A DNA stretch of 64,000 nucleotides from Carboxylicivirga litoralis (GCF_025499605.1 NZ_JAFMVC010000015.1:1-64000), one strand, 5' to 3'. Shown: positions 28,627 to 37,828, numbered from the stretch's first letter. Notes: generated by a model not told the origin, from the letters alone. Numbers and translations are program-made.

Positions 28627-29840
28627 TATTTGTTAACGATGACGCGTACCGGATACCAGGCTGCCAAAGCACTAATGATTGACACGGTAATAATGACGAC
28701 CAATACATCAAGCCATTCAAGGGCAATTGGGTAAGCATCCGTCAGGTAATGGCCGTCGCCCATAAATTTTATAATGCCAAAATGTTGTTGAATAAGAACA
28801 ATGATAACACCAAGAAATGTGCCGGCCAGTATGCCAACAACCGATATTAACCAACCTTCCATCATAAAAATGCGGGTGATAAGCTTTTGGTCGGCACCCA
28901 TACTTTTTAATGTAAAAATGCTTTCTTTCTTTTCGAAGATGAGCATGGCCAGGTTGGCAACAATATTGAAGGCAGCAATGGCAATGATGAAGCTGAGAAT
29001 TAAATAGGAGAATAGCTTCTCAACTTTCATGACTTTGTAAAACTCGGCATGCTGCTCTTGCTGATTGAGGACATTCAACTTTGTACCTACAATAGCTTGA
29101 ATATTTTTTTCAGCACTCATCAAATCAGTACCTTCTTTTACTTTTATAGCCAGAGACGAAAAGGTTTTGTCATCGTATTGAAGCAGGCGTCGTGCCTGGG
29201 CAATGTCAACAATCAAATACTGTCCATCGTATTCCTCCTGGTAAACGGCAAAGAAGCCCGACGGACTCAGGTATTCTTGCCTAAAAGCATTTTGCGGTGC
29301 CATCATGTTGATGTTGCCTTTGCGTTTGGGCACATACATCGACAATGGCGTGACGAAGTTTAAGCGGATGGCCAGTTGATCGGCCAATTGCTTTCCAATA
29401 ACGCCCCTGAATTCCGATTTGTATTTCAGTTCGTATTTACCATCAATAATGATGGAATCGATATTGCTAACCTTGTTAAAGTTATGGTCAACGCCGTAAA
29501 CAACACCTGGCATTTTACGTGTTCTGAACTTTAACAAAGCCTGATGTTCTAATACTTCTGAAATAAACAGAATGTCATCATTTTGCTTAAGTTGCTCGTA
29601 GTTGATAGAGTCGGCAGAGATGACTTTACCTGATGTAGGTACCAATTTAAAATCCGGGTCGAAGGCGGTGTATAAGTCGCCCATAAAACTGCTGAGTCCA
29701 TTAAAAACGGATAAAACAATAACCAATGCCATGCTGCCTGTTAATACACCAAAAACCGATATCATGGAAATGATATTGATAATATTTTGCGACTTTTTGG
29801 CGTATAAATAGCGTCGGGCTATTTCAAAGGCTAGTTGCAT
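28602..29840 (-). CDS. LolC/LolE-like ABC transporter permease (FtsX family)
   Basis: 412 residues. TM1 at about 20-45 (IINIISMISVFGVLTGSMALVIVLSVFNG) is followed by a large MacB-like periplasmic domain (about 50-265) and three C-terminal TM helices that form the FtsX domain (FSYLILSFIIAIAAFNIVANLAMLI onward). Such permeases work with a LolD-like ATPase to release lipoproteins from the inner membrane; no ATPase gene is adjacent. It follows the methyltransferase gene by 4 bases. Confidence 0.85.
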   Translation of the reverse strand: MQLAFEIARRYLYAKKSQNIINIISMISVFGVLTGSMALVIVLSVFNGLSSFMGDLYTAFDPDFKLVPTSGKVISADSINYEQLKQNDDILFISEVLEHQALLKFRTRKMPGVVYGVDHNFNKVSNIDSIIIDGKYELKYKSEFRGVIGKQLADQLAIRLNFVTPLSMYVPKRKGNINMMAPQNAFRQEYLSPSGFFAVYQEEYDGQYLIVDIAQARRLLQYDDKTFSSLAIKVKEGTDLMSAEKNIQAIVGTKLNVLNQQEQHAEFYKVMKVEKLFSYLILSFIIAIAAFNIVANLAMLIFEKKESIFTLKSMGADQKLITRIFMMEGWLISVVGILAGTFLGVIIVLIQQHFGIIKFMGDGHYLTDAYPIALEWLDVLVVIITVSIISALAAWYPVRVIVNKYYSASDIG

Positions 29841-29844
29841 GCAA

Positions 29845-30666
29845 TTATTTTTGAGCGACTACCATGAGTCCGGTTCCTGTTTTGTGTTTTCGACTGATAT
29901 CTACCCAATTTAATATATACGCAATTGGATATGTAAGTATATAGTAGAAAGGCAGTACTACAAAAAAAAGCTTAGTTGCGTTAAGGGCCTGAATCGGAAA
30001 TTTCATGGATAAACGCCATGAAATGCTACCTGCTTTTCCGTAGGTGTAGGATGTTTTAATGTTGTTAAACCCGGCATCACTCAGCTTTTTTCTGATATCT
30101 TCAGCATTATAGCCATCGCGCACATGCTCGTCAATAAAGCCATGGACCCCTTCTTCTTCGTGATGATGATGGGTGTCGGAACCACCCTGGTCAGAAGGTG
30201 TGGAAATAATTAAGTGTGCACCATCTTTCATCGATTGGTGGAAGTTGGTAAATACCAACTCGTCTTCTAATATGTGCTCCATAACATCCACCGAAAGGAT
30301 AAGATCGTAAGTATTTTTGCGCACGAATTTAGTCAGGTCGGCATACTCAAATTGAACCCGATTGCTTCGGTTTATTTTATCAAAAAACTGATTGCAATCG
30401 GCAATTTGTTCTTCTTTAACATCAACACCCGTAATGTTCCATTTTTTACCCAATGATGACATGTAATAGTCGTATTGGCCAAATCCGCTGCCTGCATCCA
30501 ATACCTGGATGGATTCCTTTTTCTGGCGGGCGATGCTTCTTAGTTCACGGCGTATGTACCATGCCCGCAACAAAAGCAAATCGAGCAGGCGATAAAAGAA
30601 AATTCGGAGTGCAGGTGTTTGATTAAAAACCTTACCCAAGGAGCGTTTGATAGGATCGTATTGCAT
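29845..30666 (-). CDS. class I SAM-dependent methyltransferase
   Basis: 273 residues. Rossmann motif I is VLDAGSGFGQYDYYM at about residue 55, the post-I motif is TGVDVKEEQI, and motif IV is YDLILSVDVMEHIL. A hydrophobic segment near the C-terminus (LFFVVLPFYYILTYPIAYIL) suggests membrane association. The pattern fits small-molecule or lipid methyltransferases; the acceptor is unknown. It lies 2 bases after rbfA and 4 bases before the permease, a tight three-gene operon. Confidence 0.8.
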   Translation of the reverse strand: MQYDPIKRSLGKVFNQTPALRIFFYRLLDLLLLRAWYIRRELRSIARQKKESIQVLDAGSGFGQYDYYMSSLGKKWNITGVDVKEEQIADCNQFFDKINRSNRVQFEYADLTKFVRKNTYDLILSVDVMEHILEDELVFTNFHQSMKDGAHLIISTPSDQGGSDTHHHHEEEGVHGFIDEHVRDGYNAEDIRKKLSDAGFNNIKTSYTYGKAGSISWRLSMKFPIQALNATKLFFVVLPFYYILTYPIAYILNWVDISRKHKTGTGLMVVAQK

Positions 30667-30668
30667 GC

Positions 30669-31007
30669 TTAATCTTTTAACAGGCGATCAATGTTATCAA
30701 GGTAGTCGAGGCTGTCATCCACATAAAACCTCAATTCGGGGATGATGCGCATTTGCTTACCAACCCTTTTGCCAAGAGCAAACCGTATTTGTGAAGTTTG
30801 TTCGTTGATTTCTTTCATTACCTCTTCAATGTTTCCGGTTGGAAAAATACTAAGGTAAGCTTTAGCTTGTCCTAAATCAGGTGAGATACGAACAACGGTC
30901 ACCGACACCATTGTGCCCAGGCTCACTTGTCGCATTTCGCGCTGAAATATTTCGCTAATTTCTTTTTGCAGTAAGCGCGATATCTTTTTTTGTCGTGTAG
31001 AATCCAT
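30669..31007 (-). CDS. rbfA: ribosome-binding factor A
   Basis: 112 residues with the KH-like RbfA pattern: STRQKKISRLLQKEISEIFQRE, VTVVRISPDLGQAKAYLSIFP and the late RIIPELRFYVDDSLDYLDNIDRLL. It helps 16S rRNA processing and 30S maturation, notably in the cold. First gene of the rbfA-methyltransferase-permease operon. Confidence 0.93.
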   Translation of the reverse strand: MDSTRQKKISRLLQKEISEIFQREMRQVSLGTMVSVTVVRISPDLGQAKAYLSIFPTGNIEEVMKEINEQTSQIRFALGKRVGKQMRIIPELRFYVDDSLDYLDNIDRLLKD

Positions 31008-31138
31008 GTTATTCTTTCCTCAATCTGTTATCTTCTATTCAATATTCTATCAACTTCAATCAACAGGCGAAAATACGGTTTTTCAATGGATTATTTTTGA
31101 TAATGCCTTTACGTTTTTATATTACCAACCATATTCGC

Positions 31139-31172
31139 ATAAAAAAACCTGCAACTCCTTTGAATTGCAGGT
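31139..31172 (-). terminator. terminator of the small lipoprotein gene
   Basis: On the minus strand ACCTGCAA pairs perfectly with TTGCAGGT around a 10-base loop and runs into a T7 tract (31147-31141). It lies about 40 bases past the stop of the gene at 31214. Confidence 0.85.
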
Positions 31173-31213
31173 CTCTCAAACCAAAACTTTTACCAATTAT
31201 GAAAAAACGTGGG

Positions 31214-31603
31214 CTATCTTTCGCCTCTTTCACCTCTGGGCCCATTTCTCATTTCTTTTGCTCGTTCTTCTTCGAGCTCTTTATATCTTTCAAATTGCTC
31301 TTCGCTTAATACTTTTGCGAGCTCTTCGTTTTTTTTGTTCACTAAATCATTTCTCAATGTACGCATTTTTTCTCTATCTCCGCCTGCCTCTTCTCTTAAA
31401 TTTTGAAATTCTTCAGCATACTTAAGATTAATGGTACTAACCGAGTTTTGTTGCTGATCATTTAAGTCTAAACTCTTTGTCATCATTTCAGTTTGGCGTT
31501 TTGCCAAGTCTTTTGCCGTTGGCATTCGATGTCGTTGTCCTGTTAAATTGCAGGCGGTAAAACTCAATATTATCAACGTAACTATAACTAATTTATTTCG
31601 CAT
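31214..31603 (-). CDS. small Spy/DUF4890-like helical lipoprotein
   Basis: 129 residues. A lipobox SFTAC anchors Cys18. The mature protein is charged and helical, with DLAKRQTEMMTKSLDLNDQQQNSVSTIN and LSEEQFERYKELEEERAKEM, the L(T/D)xxQ plus LSxEQ pattern of Spy-like and DUF4890 periplasmic proteins. The C-terminus is Arg/Gly rich (RNGPRGERGER). A chaperone-like or envelope-stress role is possible but unproven. Confidence 0.7.
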   Translation of the reverse strand: MRNKLVIVTLIILSFTACNLTGQRHRMPTAKDLAKRQTEMMTKSLDLNDQQQNSVSTINLKYAEEFQNLREEAGGDREKMRTLRNDLVNKKNEELAKVLSEEQFERYKELEEERAKEMRNGPRGERGER

Positions 31604-31849
31604 TTGTTCATCATTCTTTGTTTAACACTATTGCTTTAGACGATAGCTAAATGAGATTCCTGTGTTTTGGTCGAAAAATAAGTTGGTGTTGTTTTTTGCT
31701 TTAATGTGCAGTTAGACAATGTGATAAAGGAATGTCGTTTTGTTTGTTAAAATGCGAGTAAACAAAAATTAACATTATTAGGGTTGATTTAGAGGGATTT
31801 AGTAAAATTTGACTTATTTTGTACCCGGAATCGAGATTGGGATATCTAT

Positions 31850-33802
31850 ATGATAAGTGATTGTAAAAGATTAGTTCTTTTAGTTTTCGTATTTCTTATT
31901 GGTATAGCCGCAGTGGCGCAGCAAAAGAGAAATGAAAGACAAGAAAGCAAAGCATTTTTTAAAGCATTAAATTATGCTGAATCTGACGACTATGACAAAG
32001 CGATTATTGCTTTTAAGGATATTGTCAGGAAATCGCCATCTTTTGTAGAGGCATATTTGCAACTTGGCTTGTGTTATTTAAATACCAATATTGGTGCAGA
32101 CTCTGCAGTTGTCATCTTGCAAAAAGGGATGTCTCAATTATCTGCAGATGAACAGTCGCAAACTTTGGGGCAAGATTTTTTTATGGCTTTGGGTAAAGCA
32201 TACCAGGTTTCATTGCAGCCCGATTCTGCCTTATTGGTTTATAAGGAACTTGAAGCCCGTGTGTTATTGGAGGATAAAGAGTTCAGAGACGAGATAGAGC
32301 AGGAAATACAAAATTGTGAAAATGCAAAGGTATTTCTGGCTAATCCAATTCAGTTAACTATTACAAATTTAGGAGCGCAGGTGAATAGTCGTTATGACGA
32401 TCATAGTCCCTTAGTGAATGTGTACGAGGACCTTTTGTTATTTACTTCGCGAAGAAAGGAAGGGCGTCTGCCAATTTTAGTCGATGGCCAATATCCCGAA
32501 AAAGTTTATTCTACGGTGCATGATAGTTCAGGTTGGGAAAAAGCAGGTTTGTTAAATGTATTTTTTAAGAATCAAGAGCATGAATCTGGTTTGTCTTTAT
32601 CGGCCGATGGAAATAGCTTGTTTATTTATCGAAACGATAATCAGGGGAAAAGTATTTACGTGAGTTATTTCGAGAATAATGAATGGTCAGAGCCTGTCAA
32701 GCTACCTTATCCTATTAATACTGGTGCTAGTGAAACACATGCGTCTTTGTCAAGTGATAGAAGTACCTTGTTTTTTACCAGTGATAGAGATGGTGGGTAT
32801 GGAGGTATCGATATTTATATGTGTAAGAAGGATGCACGTGGACACTGGGGAGAGGCGCGTAACCTGGGACCATCCGTTAATACGCCTTTTGATGAAGAAA
32901 CATCAATGATACATCCAGATGGGCGGACGCTTTATTTTGCATCGGAAGGGCATAATTCAATGGGGCGCATGGATGTATTCTACACTCAAATGAATCCTGA
33001 TAGCACATGGACGTTGCCGGTTAACCTTGGTTATCCGATTAACACACCCGATGATGACTTTTTCTTTTTGCCAACCCTGGATAAAAGCCATGCCTATTAT
33101 GCCTCGGCTCGATTTAATGATAATTATGGAGGATCTGATATTTATAGAGTAGAATTTGATTCGGCTTTTGAAGGTGAGTTGGCTGTGATTGAAGGGCAGG
33201 TTGATCCTAATAATCTGGGCAAAGGTACAGTACGCATTATGGTGACGCGCATGACTGACAAACGATTGATTGGTGATTACCGTCCGGATGGGAAGAGTGG
33301 AAAATATACCATGTTTTTAGAAACAGGTCATGAATATACCATTGAAGAAATGGTTGGTGAAGAAAAAGTGGAAGAATCACAATTAGCTGTTGCTCCTGAG
33401 ATGGTCTATAAAACTAGGGAGAATATTCTATCTTTTGAAGAAATTAAAATGACACCTCCGCTTAAGCTCTTAATCAGAAACCGGACACTCGAAGAGCAAA
33501 ACGAGGCTGCTGTGGCAGCTATTGAAGAAGAAATAAAGGTGATAGAAAAAGCGCCATTTTATACCATTCAGGTATTGGCTTTAAAACGTATGCCTCTGTT
33601 TGCATCGCTTTACCTAAAAGGGCTTGATGTTGACGATATCCAGGTTATTAAGTGTAAAGATGGTTACACAAGATATATCTATGGAGCGTTTGTTGGCTAT
33701 AAGGCTGCTAAACTTAGGAGAACTCAGATTATGAAATTGGGTAAGTTTGACGATTCATTTGTTCGGGTTTTGTCAGAAGTTGAAGAATTACGGGTTGAAT
33801 AA
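31850..33802 (+). CDS. TPR / PD40 beta-propeller / SPOR-like envelope protein
   Basis: 650 residues. A signal peptide ends at VAQQ (about 25). TPR repeats span about 30-150, PD40 (WD40-like) blades about 180-440 with repeated YFASEGHNSMGRMDVFY and LFFTSDRDGGYGGIDIYMC blocks, then a small beta domain (ELAVIEGQVDPN). Residues about 570-640 (FYTIQVLALKRMPLFASLYLKG, DGYTRYIYGAFVGYKAAKL) look like a SPOR domain. The first three parts recall PorE of the T9SS and OmpA-family proteins, but the usual OmpA domain is absent and SPOR appears in its place. I infer peptidoglycan binding in the periplasm. Confidence 0.75.
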   Translation: MISDCKRLVLLVFVFLIGIAAVAQQKRNERQESKAFFKALNYAESDDYDKAIIAFKDIVRKSPSFVEAYLQLGLCYLNTNIGADSAVVILQKGMSQLSADEQSQTLGQDFFMALGKAYQVSLQPDSALLVYKELEARVLLEDKEFRDEIEQEIQNCENAKVFLANPIQLTITNLGAQVNSRYDDHSPLVNVYEDLLLFTSRRKEGRLPILVDGQYPEKVYSTVHDSSGWEKAGLLNVFFKNQEHESGLSLSADGNSLFIYRNDNQGKSIYVSYFENNEWSEPVKLPYPINTGASETHASLSSDRSTLFFTSDRDGGYGGIDIYMCKKDARGHWGEARNLGPSVNTPFDEETSMIHPDGRTLYFASEGHNSMGRMDVFYTQMNPDSTWTLPVNLGYPINTPDDDFFFLPTLDKSHAYYASARFNDNYGGSDIYRVEFDSAFEGELAVIEGQVDPNNLGKGTVRIMVTRMTDKRLIGDYRPDGKSGKYTMFLETGHEYTIEEMVGEEKVEESQLAVAPEMVYKTRENILSFEEIKMTPPLKLLIRNRTLEEQNEAAVAAIEEEIKVIEKAPFYTIQVLALKRMPLFASLYLKGLDVDDIQVIKCKDGYTRYIYGAFVGYKAAKLRRTQIMKLGKFDDSFVRVLSEVEELRVE

Positions 33803-33927
33803 TACATTAAGGGCATTAAAATAATTCGTTTTTCGCTTTCTGATTTCTATTTACTTTTTGTTGGGTCGTATTTCGTGATGCAATCCTAGGTGAAATTGTA
33901 AAAAAGCTGAAGATATAAAATCACCTC

Positions 33928-33947
33928 TAAATTGGTCGACCAATTTA
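33928..33947. promoter_or_regulatory. probable GntR operator 1
   Basis: A perfect 20-base palindrome, TAAATTGGTCGACCAATTTA. Its core TGGTCGACCA has the form expected for FadR-type GntR regulators and recurs at 34100-34109, with a variant at 37077-37086. Confidence 0.75.
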
Positions 33948-34094
33948 AATCTCGCTAATTATATTAATATTCATTCTAAATAAGTCCATGTATTTTATGT
34001 GAAATAAGGTCTTTGTGGCCTTAAAACAGGTGAATATAGAAATGTGTCATTTGAATTTTTCATGTTAAAATTTGTTTAGGAAAAATATAGTCTA

Positions 34095-34110
34095 TAAATT
34101 GGTCGACCAG
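34095..34110. promoter_or_regulatory. probable GntR operator 2
   Basis: TAAATTGGTCGACCAG: the same left arm and core as operator 1, but the right arm is broken after the core. Its centre is 167 bases from that of operator 1 and about 84 bases before the lyase ATG. Confidence 0.75.
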
Positions 34111-34188
34111 AAGGGTGGTAGAGCAGATGCTTGGGAGTCCAAATTGCAAGAGAATACTGCTAACTGCTATTAAAAGAGCTAACGTTTT

Positions 34189-35955
34189 ATGAAAAGAGTT
34201 TTAAATAATAAGAAGAAAGGTCGAACAATTCGAATAATTGTTAATTCGACTATTGTGCACCTGATGCTATTGTTTATTATATTGTCTTTTCCTACTGGCG
34301 TTTTTGCTGGAAACTACATTGTTAAGTCTGCATCAGAATTAAGCTCAGTTACTCCAGTTTTATTGCCGGGTGACACAATTAAACTCACTGCCGGAACCTG
34401 GACCAATGAAGAGTTAGTATTTAAAGGAACCGGAACCAAAAATCAGAATATTGTTTTAACAGTGGAAACTAAAAACGCCACTGTCCTAACCGGGACCTCG
34501 CAATTAGTGATTTGTGGTGAGTATTTAACGGTGGATGGTTTACGCTTTGAAGATGGGCACCGCGGAAATGATGCCGTGGTTGAGTTTAGGAAGAATTCAT
34601 CTGAGTTATCGCACAATTGTCGATTAACCAATACATCAATCATTAATTATAACCCGTCAAATAAAGATAACGATTATAAATGGGTTTCTGTTTATGGTAC
34701 AAATAATCGAATAGATCATTGTCATTTCGAAGGTAAAACACACTCTGGAACAACACTTGTTGTCTGGATTACTGATGAACCAAACTATACTCAAATTGAC
34801 CACAATTACTTTGGTGCTCGTCCTGATTTAGGATATAATGGAGGCGAAACCATTCGCATTGGCACCAGTAGCAATAGCATGAAAGAATCACGTGCCATTG
34901 TGGAGTATAATTTGTTTGAAGAATGTGATGGCGAAATTGAAATTATTTCCAATAAATCGTGTTTTAATACCTACCGATACAATACATTTCGTAATAATGA
35001 AGGTTGCTTAACTCTGCGTCATGGTAATGATTGTGAAGTATATGGTAATTATTTTATTGGTGAAGATAAAGCATCGGGAGGAGTTCGAATTATTGGTGAA
35101 CGCCATAAGGTGTTTAATAATTATTTCGAGCACTTAAATGGAGATGATTACCGTTCAGCTATTTGCATTATGAATGGTGTCCCAGATTCTCCATTGAATC
35201 GATACTTCCAGGTTAAAGATGCTATTGTGGCATTTAATACGATTATTAATTGCAATATGCCATTGATTGTTGGAGCAGGAAAGGATGATGAAAAAACTTT
35301 AGCTCCTCAAGATTGTGTATTTGCTAATAATGTGATGGATAAAACATCGGGAAGCAAAAATATTACCATCGAAGATGAGCCGATTAATATGATTTGGGAA
35401 GGAAATATTATTAATGCCGATGCTAATGACGAGCCAATAGGGGCAGGCGTTAATTATCAGAATCCAGGTTTAGAGCATGTGAATTATATGTGGCGTCCGT
35501 CACCAGGTAGTAGTTTGTTAAACAATGCTGTTGGAGAATATAGTTATGTAGAATTGGATTTAGAACAAAATCAGCGTTCTGTCAACAAAACAATTGGTTG
35601 TGATAATGGCGAAGTGAATACGGAGTGGCATCCATTAAGCAAAGAAGATGTTGGGCCATACTCAGGGCAGAATGAGGAAACAAGTATTGCGCGAGTTCAG
35701 CAGGTGAAAGATATGGTGAAGGTGTGCCGCTTGAATGGTCATTACTTATTTCAGATTATTAATATGGAATACTTACCAGTTTCATATTTGATAAGTGATG
35801 TTAACGGTAAACTATTAAAAAAAGGGCATTTAATGGATGAGGTTTCATTTAAAACGAATACTAATGGCTTGTATCTGGGCGTTTTCCAATCGGCCAACAA
35901 GTATATACAGAGTTGTAAGTTGCTATATATCGACTCTCAACAATTATCTAATTAA
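34189..35955 (+). CDS. secreted PL6 alginate lyase with T9SS-type sorting domain
   Basis: 588 residues. A signal peptide ends near FAGNY (about 43). A right-handed beta-helix of the chondroitinase-B/PL6 family follows, with the Brønsted base Lys256 in SNKSC and acid Arg277 in LRHGN, 21 residues apart as in chondroitinase B (Lys250/Arg271), and the NGGETIRIGTS calcium-site region. Residues about 505-580 (VSYLISDVNGKLLKKG, TNTNGLYLGVFQSANKYIQS) resemble a T9SS type A C-terminal domain, implying export across the outer membrane. It should cut alginate by beta-elimination to oligomers. First gene of the alginate operon. Confidence 0.85.
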   Translation: MKRVLNNKKKGRTIRIIVNSTIVHLMLLFIILSFPTGVFAGNYIVKSASELSSVTPVLLPGDTIKLTAGTWTNEELVFKGTGTKNQNIVLTVETKNATVLTGTSQLVICGEYLTVDGLRFEDGHRGNDAVVEFRKNSSELSHNCRLTNTSIINYNPSNKDNDYKWVSVYGTNNRIDHCHFEGKTHSGTTLVVWITDEPNYTQIDHNYFGARPDLGYNGGETIRIGTSSNSMKESRAIVEYNLFEECDGEIEIISNKSCFNTYRYNTFRNNEGCLTLRHGNDCEVYGNYFIGEDKASGGVRIIGERHKVFNNYFEHLNGDDYRSAICIMNGVPDSPLNRYFQVKDAIVAFNTIINCNMPLIVGAGKDDEKTLAPQDCVFANNVMDKTSGSKNITIEDEPINMIWEGNIINADANDEPIGAGVNYQNPGLEHVNYMWRPSPGSSLLNNAVGEYSYVELDLEQNQRSVNKTIGCDNGEVNTEWHPLSKEDVGPYSGQNEETSIARVQQVKDMVKVCRLNGHYLFQIINMEYLPVSYLISDVNGKLLKKGHLMDEVSFKTNTNGLYLGVFQSANKYIQSCKLLYIDSQQLSN

Positions 35956-35986
35956 AACCATTAAATCAATTATAAATTCTAGAGTT

Positions 35987-37009
35987 ATGAAAATTATCAA
36001 GAGGAAATGGTTACAACGTTCAAAATTGCTTCTGATGGTCGGAGCAATAGCAGGCATGTTGAGTGCTTGTGGAGATGATGTAACCTATTTGTACAAAGAA
36101 AACAGTGCCCCCGAGGCAGATTTTTCGGTACTAGTCAACGACATGGAGGTAAGTTTTACCAATAAAACAGTGTCGGCCACCAGTTTTGCATGGGATTTTG
36201 GCGATGGTACAACCAGCGACCTTCAATCTCCCGATGCACATATTTATATGACAGAAGGTGTTTACATGGTTGCATTAAAAGTGACTGATAATAATGGGTT
36301 GGAGTCGACGTTTGAGAAAAATGTTAGTGTGCCATACCTTGAGTTTACAACTTCTGATGTTGACTTCGGAACAGTTCAGTTTAATAACAATGACCGTAAT
36401 GGCGATGCTTTTGAATGGGATTTTGGTGATGGAGTAACTAGTACTGAAGAAAACCCTGTACATACCTATGCTATTGGGGGGTATTATCAAGTGAAGTTGG
36501 TTGTTAAGAAAAGTGGTGCGGTTTTAAATTCTTACGCGAAAGAAGTAGTTCCGCAAGATGCCGAATTTCTGGATCCATGGGTGACAAACAAAGCGTGGGA
36601 AGGCTACTACTCGACATCAACAGGTAGTAATGTTGGTGATTTGGAAGGCGCTCTTGAAGGAACTCAAGGTATGAAGTTAGATGCGGATGGCAAAAACTTT
36701 TGGCAACAAATTCGCGTGTTTAAAGATGCGCCTTATCGATTATCTTTTTGGTTGTATGTTAAGAAAGACTATCCATATGCGCAAATCTCTGTTTATGATG
36801 CTGAAGGTTATGACGAAAACAATCTTGAGGCTTCAACTTTAATTGCCAGAGTTGGTGGACCCGATGCACCATTCGATTATAGTTCCTCAGCGTATGTATT
36901 ACAGTCATTCGATTTTGCTACTACAGGAGTGGAAAACATTATTGTGAGAGGTGATTACTTAGGATACGAAGCACGATATACAGGCTTCAATATTACTCCT
37001 GTGCGATAA
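35987..37009 (+). CDS. PKD-domain lipoprotein of the alginate operon
   Basis: 340 residues from the ATG at 35987; a frame open from 35837 adds 50 residues with no signal and overlaps the lyase gene. A lipobox MLSAC marks Cys about 28. Two PKD domains follow, each with the WDFGDG motif (about 45-125 and 126-205), then a roughly 130-residue beta-rich domain (KNFWQQIRVFKDAPYRLSFWLYV, YEARYTGFNITPV) with the look of a carbohydrate-binding module. It lies 31 bases after the lyase. I infer a surface or periplasmic alginate-binding protein in place of a SusE/F type; binding is unproven. Confidence 0.8.
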   Translation: MKIIKRKWLQRSKLLLMVGAIAGMLSACGDDVTYLYKENSAPEADFSVLVNDMEVSFTNKTVSATSFAWDFGDGTTSDLQSPDAHIYMTEGVYMVALKVTDNNGLESTFEKNVSVPYLEFTTSDVDFGTVQFNNNDRNGDAFEWDFGDGVTSTEENPVHTYAIGGYYQVKLVVKKSGAVLNSYAKEVVPQDAEFLDPWVTNKAWEGYYSTSTGSNVGDLEGALEGTQGMKLDADGKNFWQQIRVFKDAPYRLSFWLYVKKDYPYAQISVYDAEGYDENNLEASTLIARVGGPDAPFDYSSSAYVLQSFDFATTGVENIIVRGDYLGYEARYTGFNITPVR

Positions 37010-37073
37010 TGTAATAATGAAGCTTGAATTCTATTGTATTAAACTGGTTGTAGGAGCGGTGGATTTTGAGTAG

Positions 37074-37089
37074 TTTTGGTAGACCAGTT
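37074..37089. promoter_or_regulatory. probable GntR operator 3
   Basis: TTTTGGTAGACCAGTT, with core TGGTAGACCA at 37077-37086. It differs from the other sites only at the two centre bases and lies 34 bases before the GntR ATG, suggesting autoregulation. Confidence 0.6.
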
Positions 37090-37120
37090 ATTGGAAAGGC
37101 AGATTTAAAAAGAACAAACA

Positions 37121-37828
37121 ATGGAATTATTAGAAAATTTCAAAGCAATAGAAGTAGAAACACCTGTAGATAAGATAATTCGTCAGATAAGAGGATTGAT
37201 TGTAGCAGGGTATTTAAAACCAGGTGATAAGTTGCCATCTGAACGAAAGCTATCCGAAAAATTGGGTGTTGGAAGAACTTACATCCGTGATGCCATCAAA
37301 AAATTGGAGTTTTTGGGTATTTTGAATACTCTACCTCAAAGTGGGGTGGTGATTAATGGGGTGGATATTGCAGCTATGGAAGGTTTGCTCTCAAACGTTA
37401 TGAAAATTGAGAAGCCAGATTTCTTTTCTTTGGTTGAAACAAGGGTTATGATGGAGAAATTCTCGGTGCAGCAGGCTGCCATGCGTCGTACCGGTGAAGA
37501 TCTTGAGAAATTGAAGTATGCTTTAGATGCATACGAGAAAAAAGTTAAGACAGGAGTGCCTGCTGAAAATGAGGATTTTACATTTCATTTAAAAATAGCC
37601 GAAGCGGGCCATAATTCGGTTATTAAAACAATGATGTTAATTATCTTACCAGACATCTTGAGTATCTATCGTCGAGAGAATGTGTGTGACGATTCAAAGT
37701 TCGAAAAGACAGTGAACGAACATCACATGATTTTGGAAGCGATTAAAAATCAGGATGCAGCAGCAGCTGATCTTCATATGTCAGTCCACTTAAAGGATGT
37801 GCTTAACTTCAGTAAATCCAAACTATAA
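37121..37828 (+). CDS. FadR-type GntR regulator, AusR-like
   Basis: 235 residues. The N-terminal winged helix (about 15-80) has KPGDKLPSERKLSEKLGVGRTYIRDAIKKLEFLGIL. The C-terminal FCD domain (about 95-230) has helices with DFTFHLKIAEAGHN and VNEHHMILEAIKNQDAAAADLHMSVHL, providing the metal-type His residues. In Zobellia galactanivorans a GntR repressor (AusR) controls alginate genes and responds to KDG; position and targets here make the same role likely. The sites at 33928, 34095 and 37074 are its probable operators. Confidence 0.85.
   Translation: MELLENFKAIEVETPVDKIIRQIRGLIVAGYLKPGDKLPSERKLSEKLGVGRTYIRDAIKKLEFLGILNTLPQSGVVINGVDIAAMEGLLSNVMKIEKPDFFSLVETRVMMEKFSVQQAAMRRTGEDLEKLKYALDAYEKKVKTGVPAENEDFTFHLKIAEAGHNSVIKTMMLIILPDILSIYRRENVCDDSKFEKTVNEHHMILEAIKNQDAAAADLHMSVHLKDVLNFSKSKL

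Larger units (their letters stand above)
33803..34188 (+). promoter_or_regulatory. control region of the alginate operon
   Basis: 386 bases with no gene. It holds two operator-like palindromes (33928-33947 and 34095-34110). No clear TAnnTTTG box or terminator for the preceding gene is visible. Confidence 0.6.

Noticed and set aside
35837-35986. Upstream extension of the PKD lipoprotein
   Set aside because: It overlaps the end of the PL6 gene and would hide the lipobox signal; the ATG at 35987 fits better.
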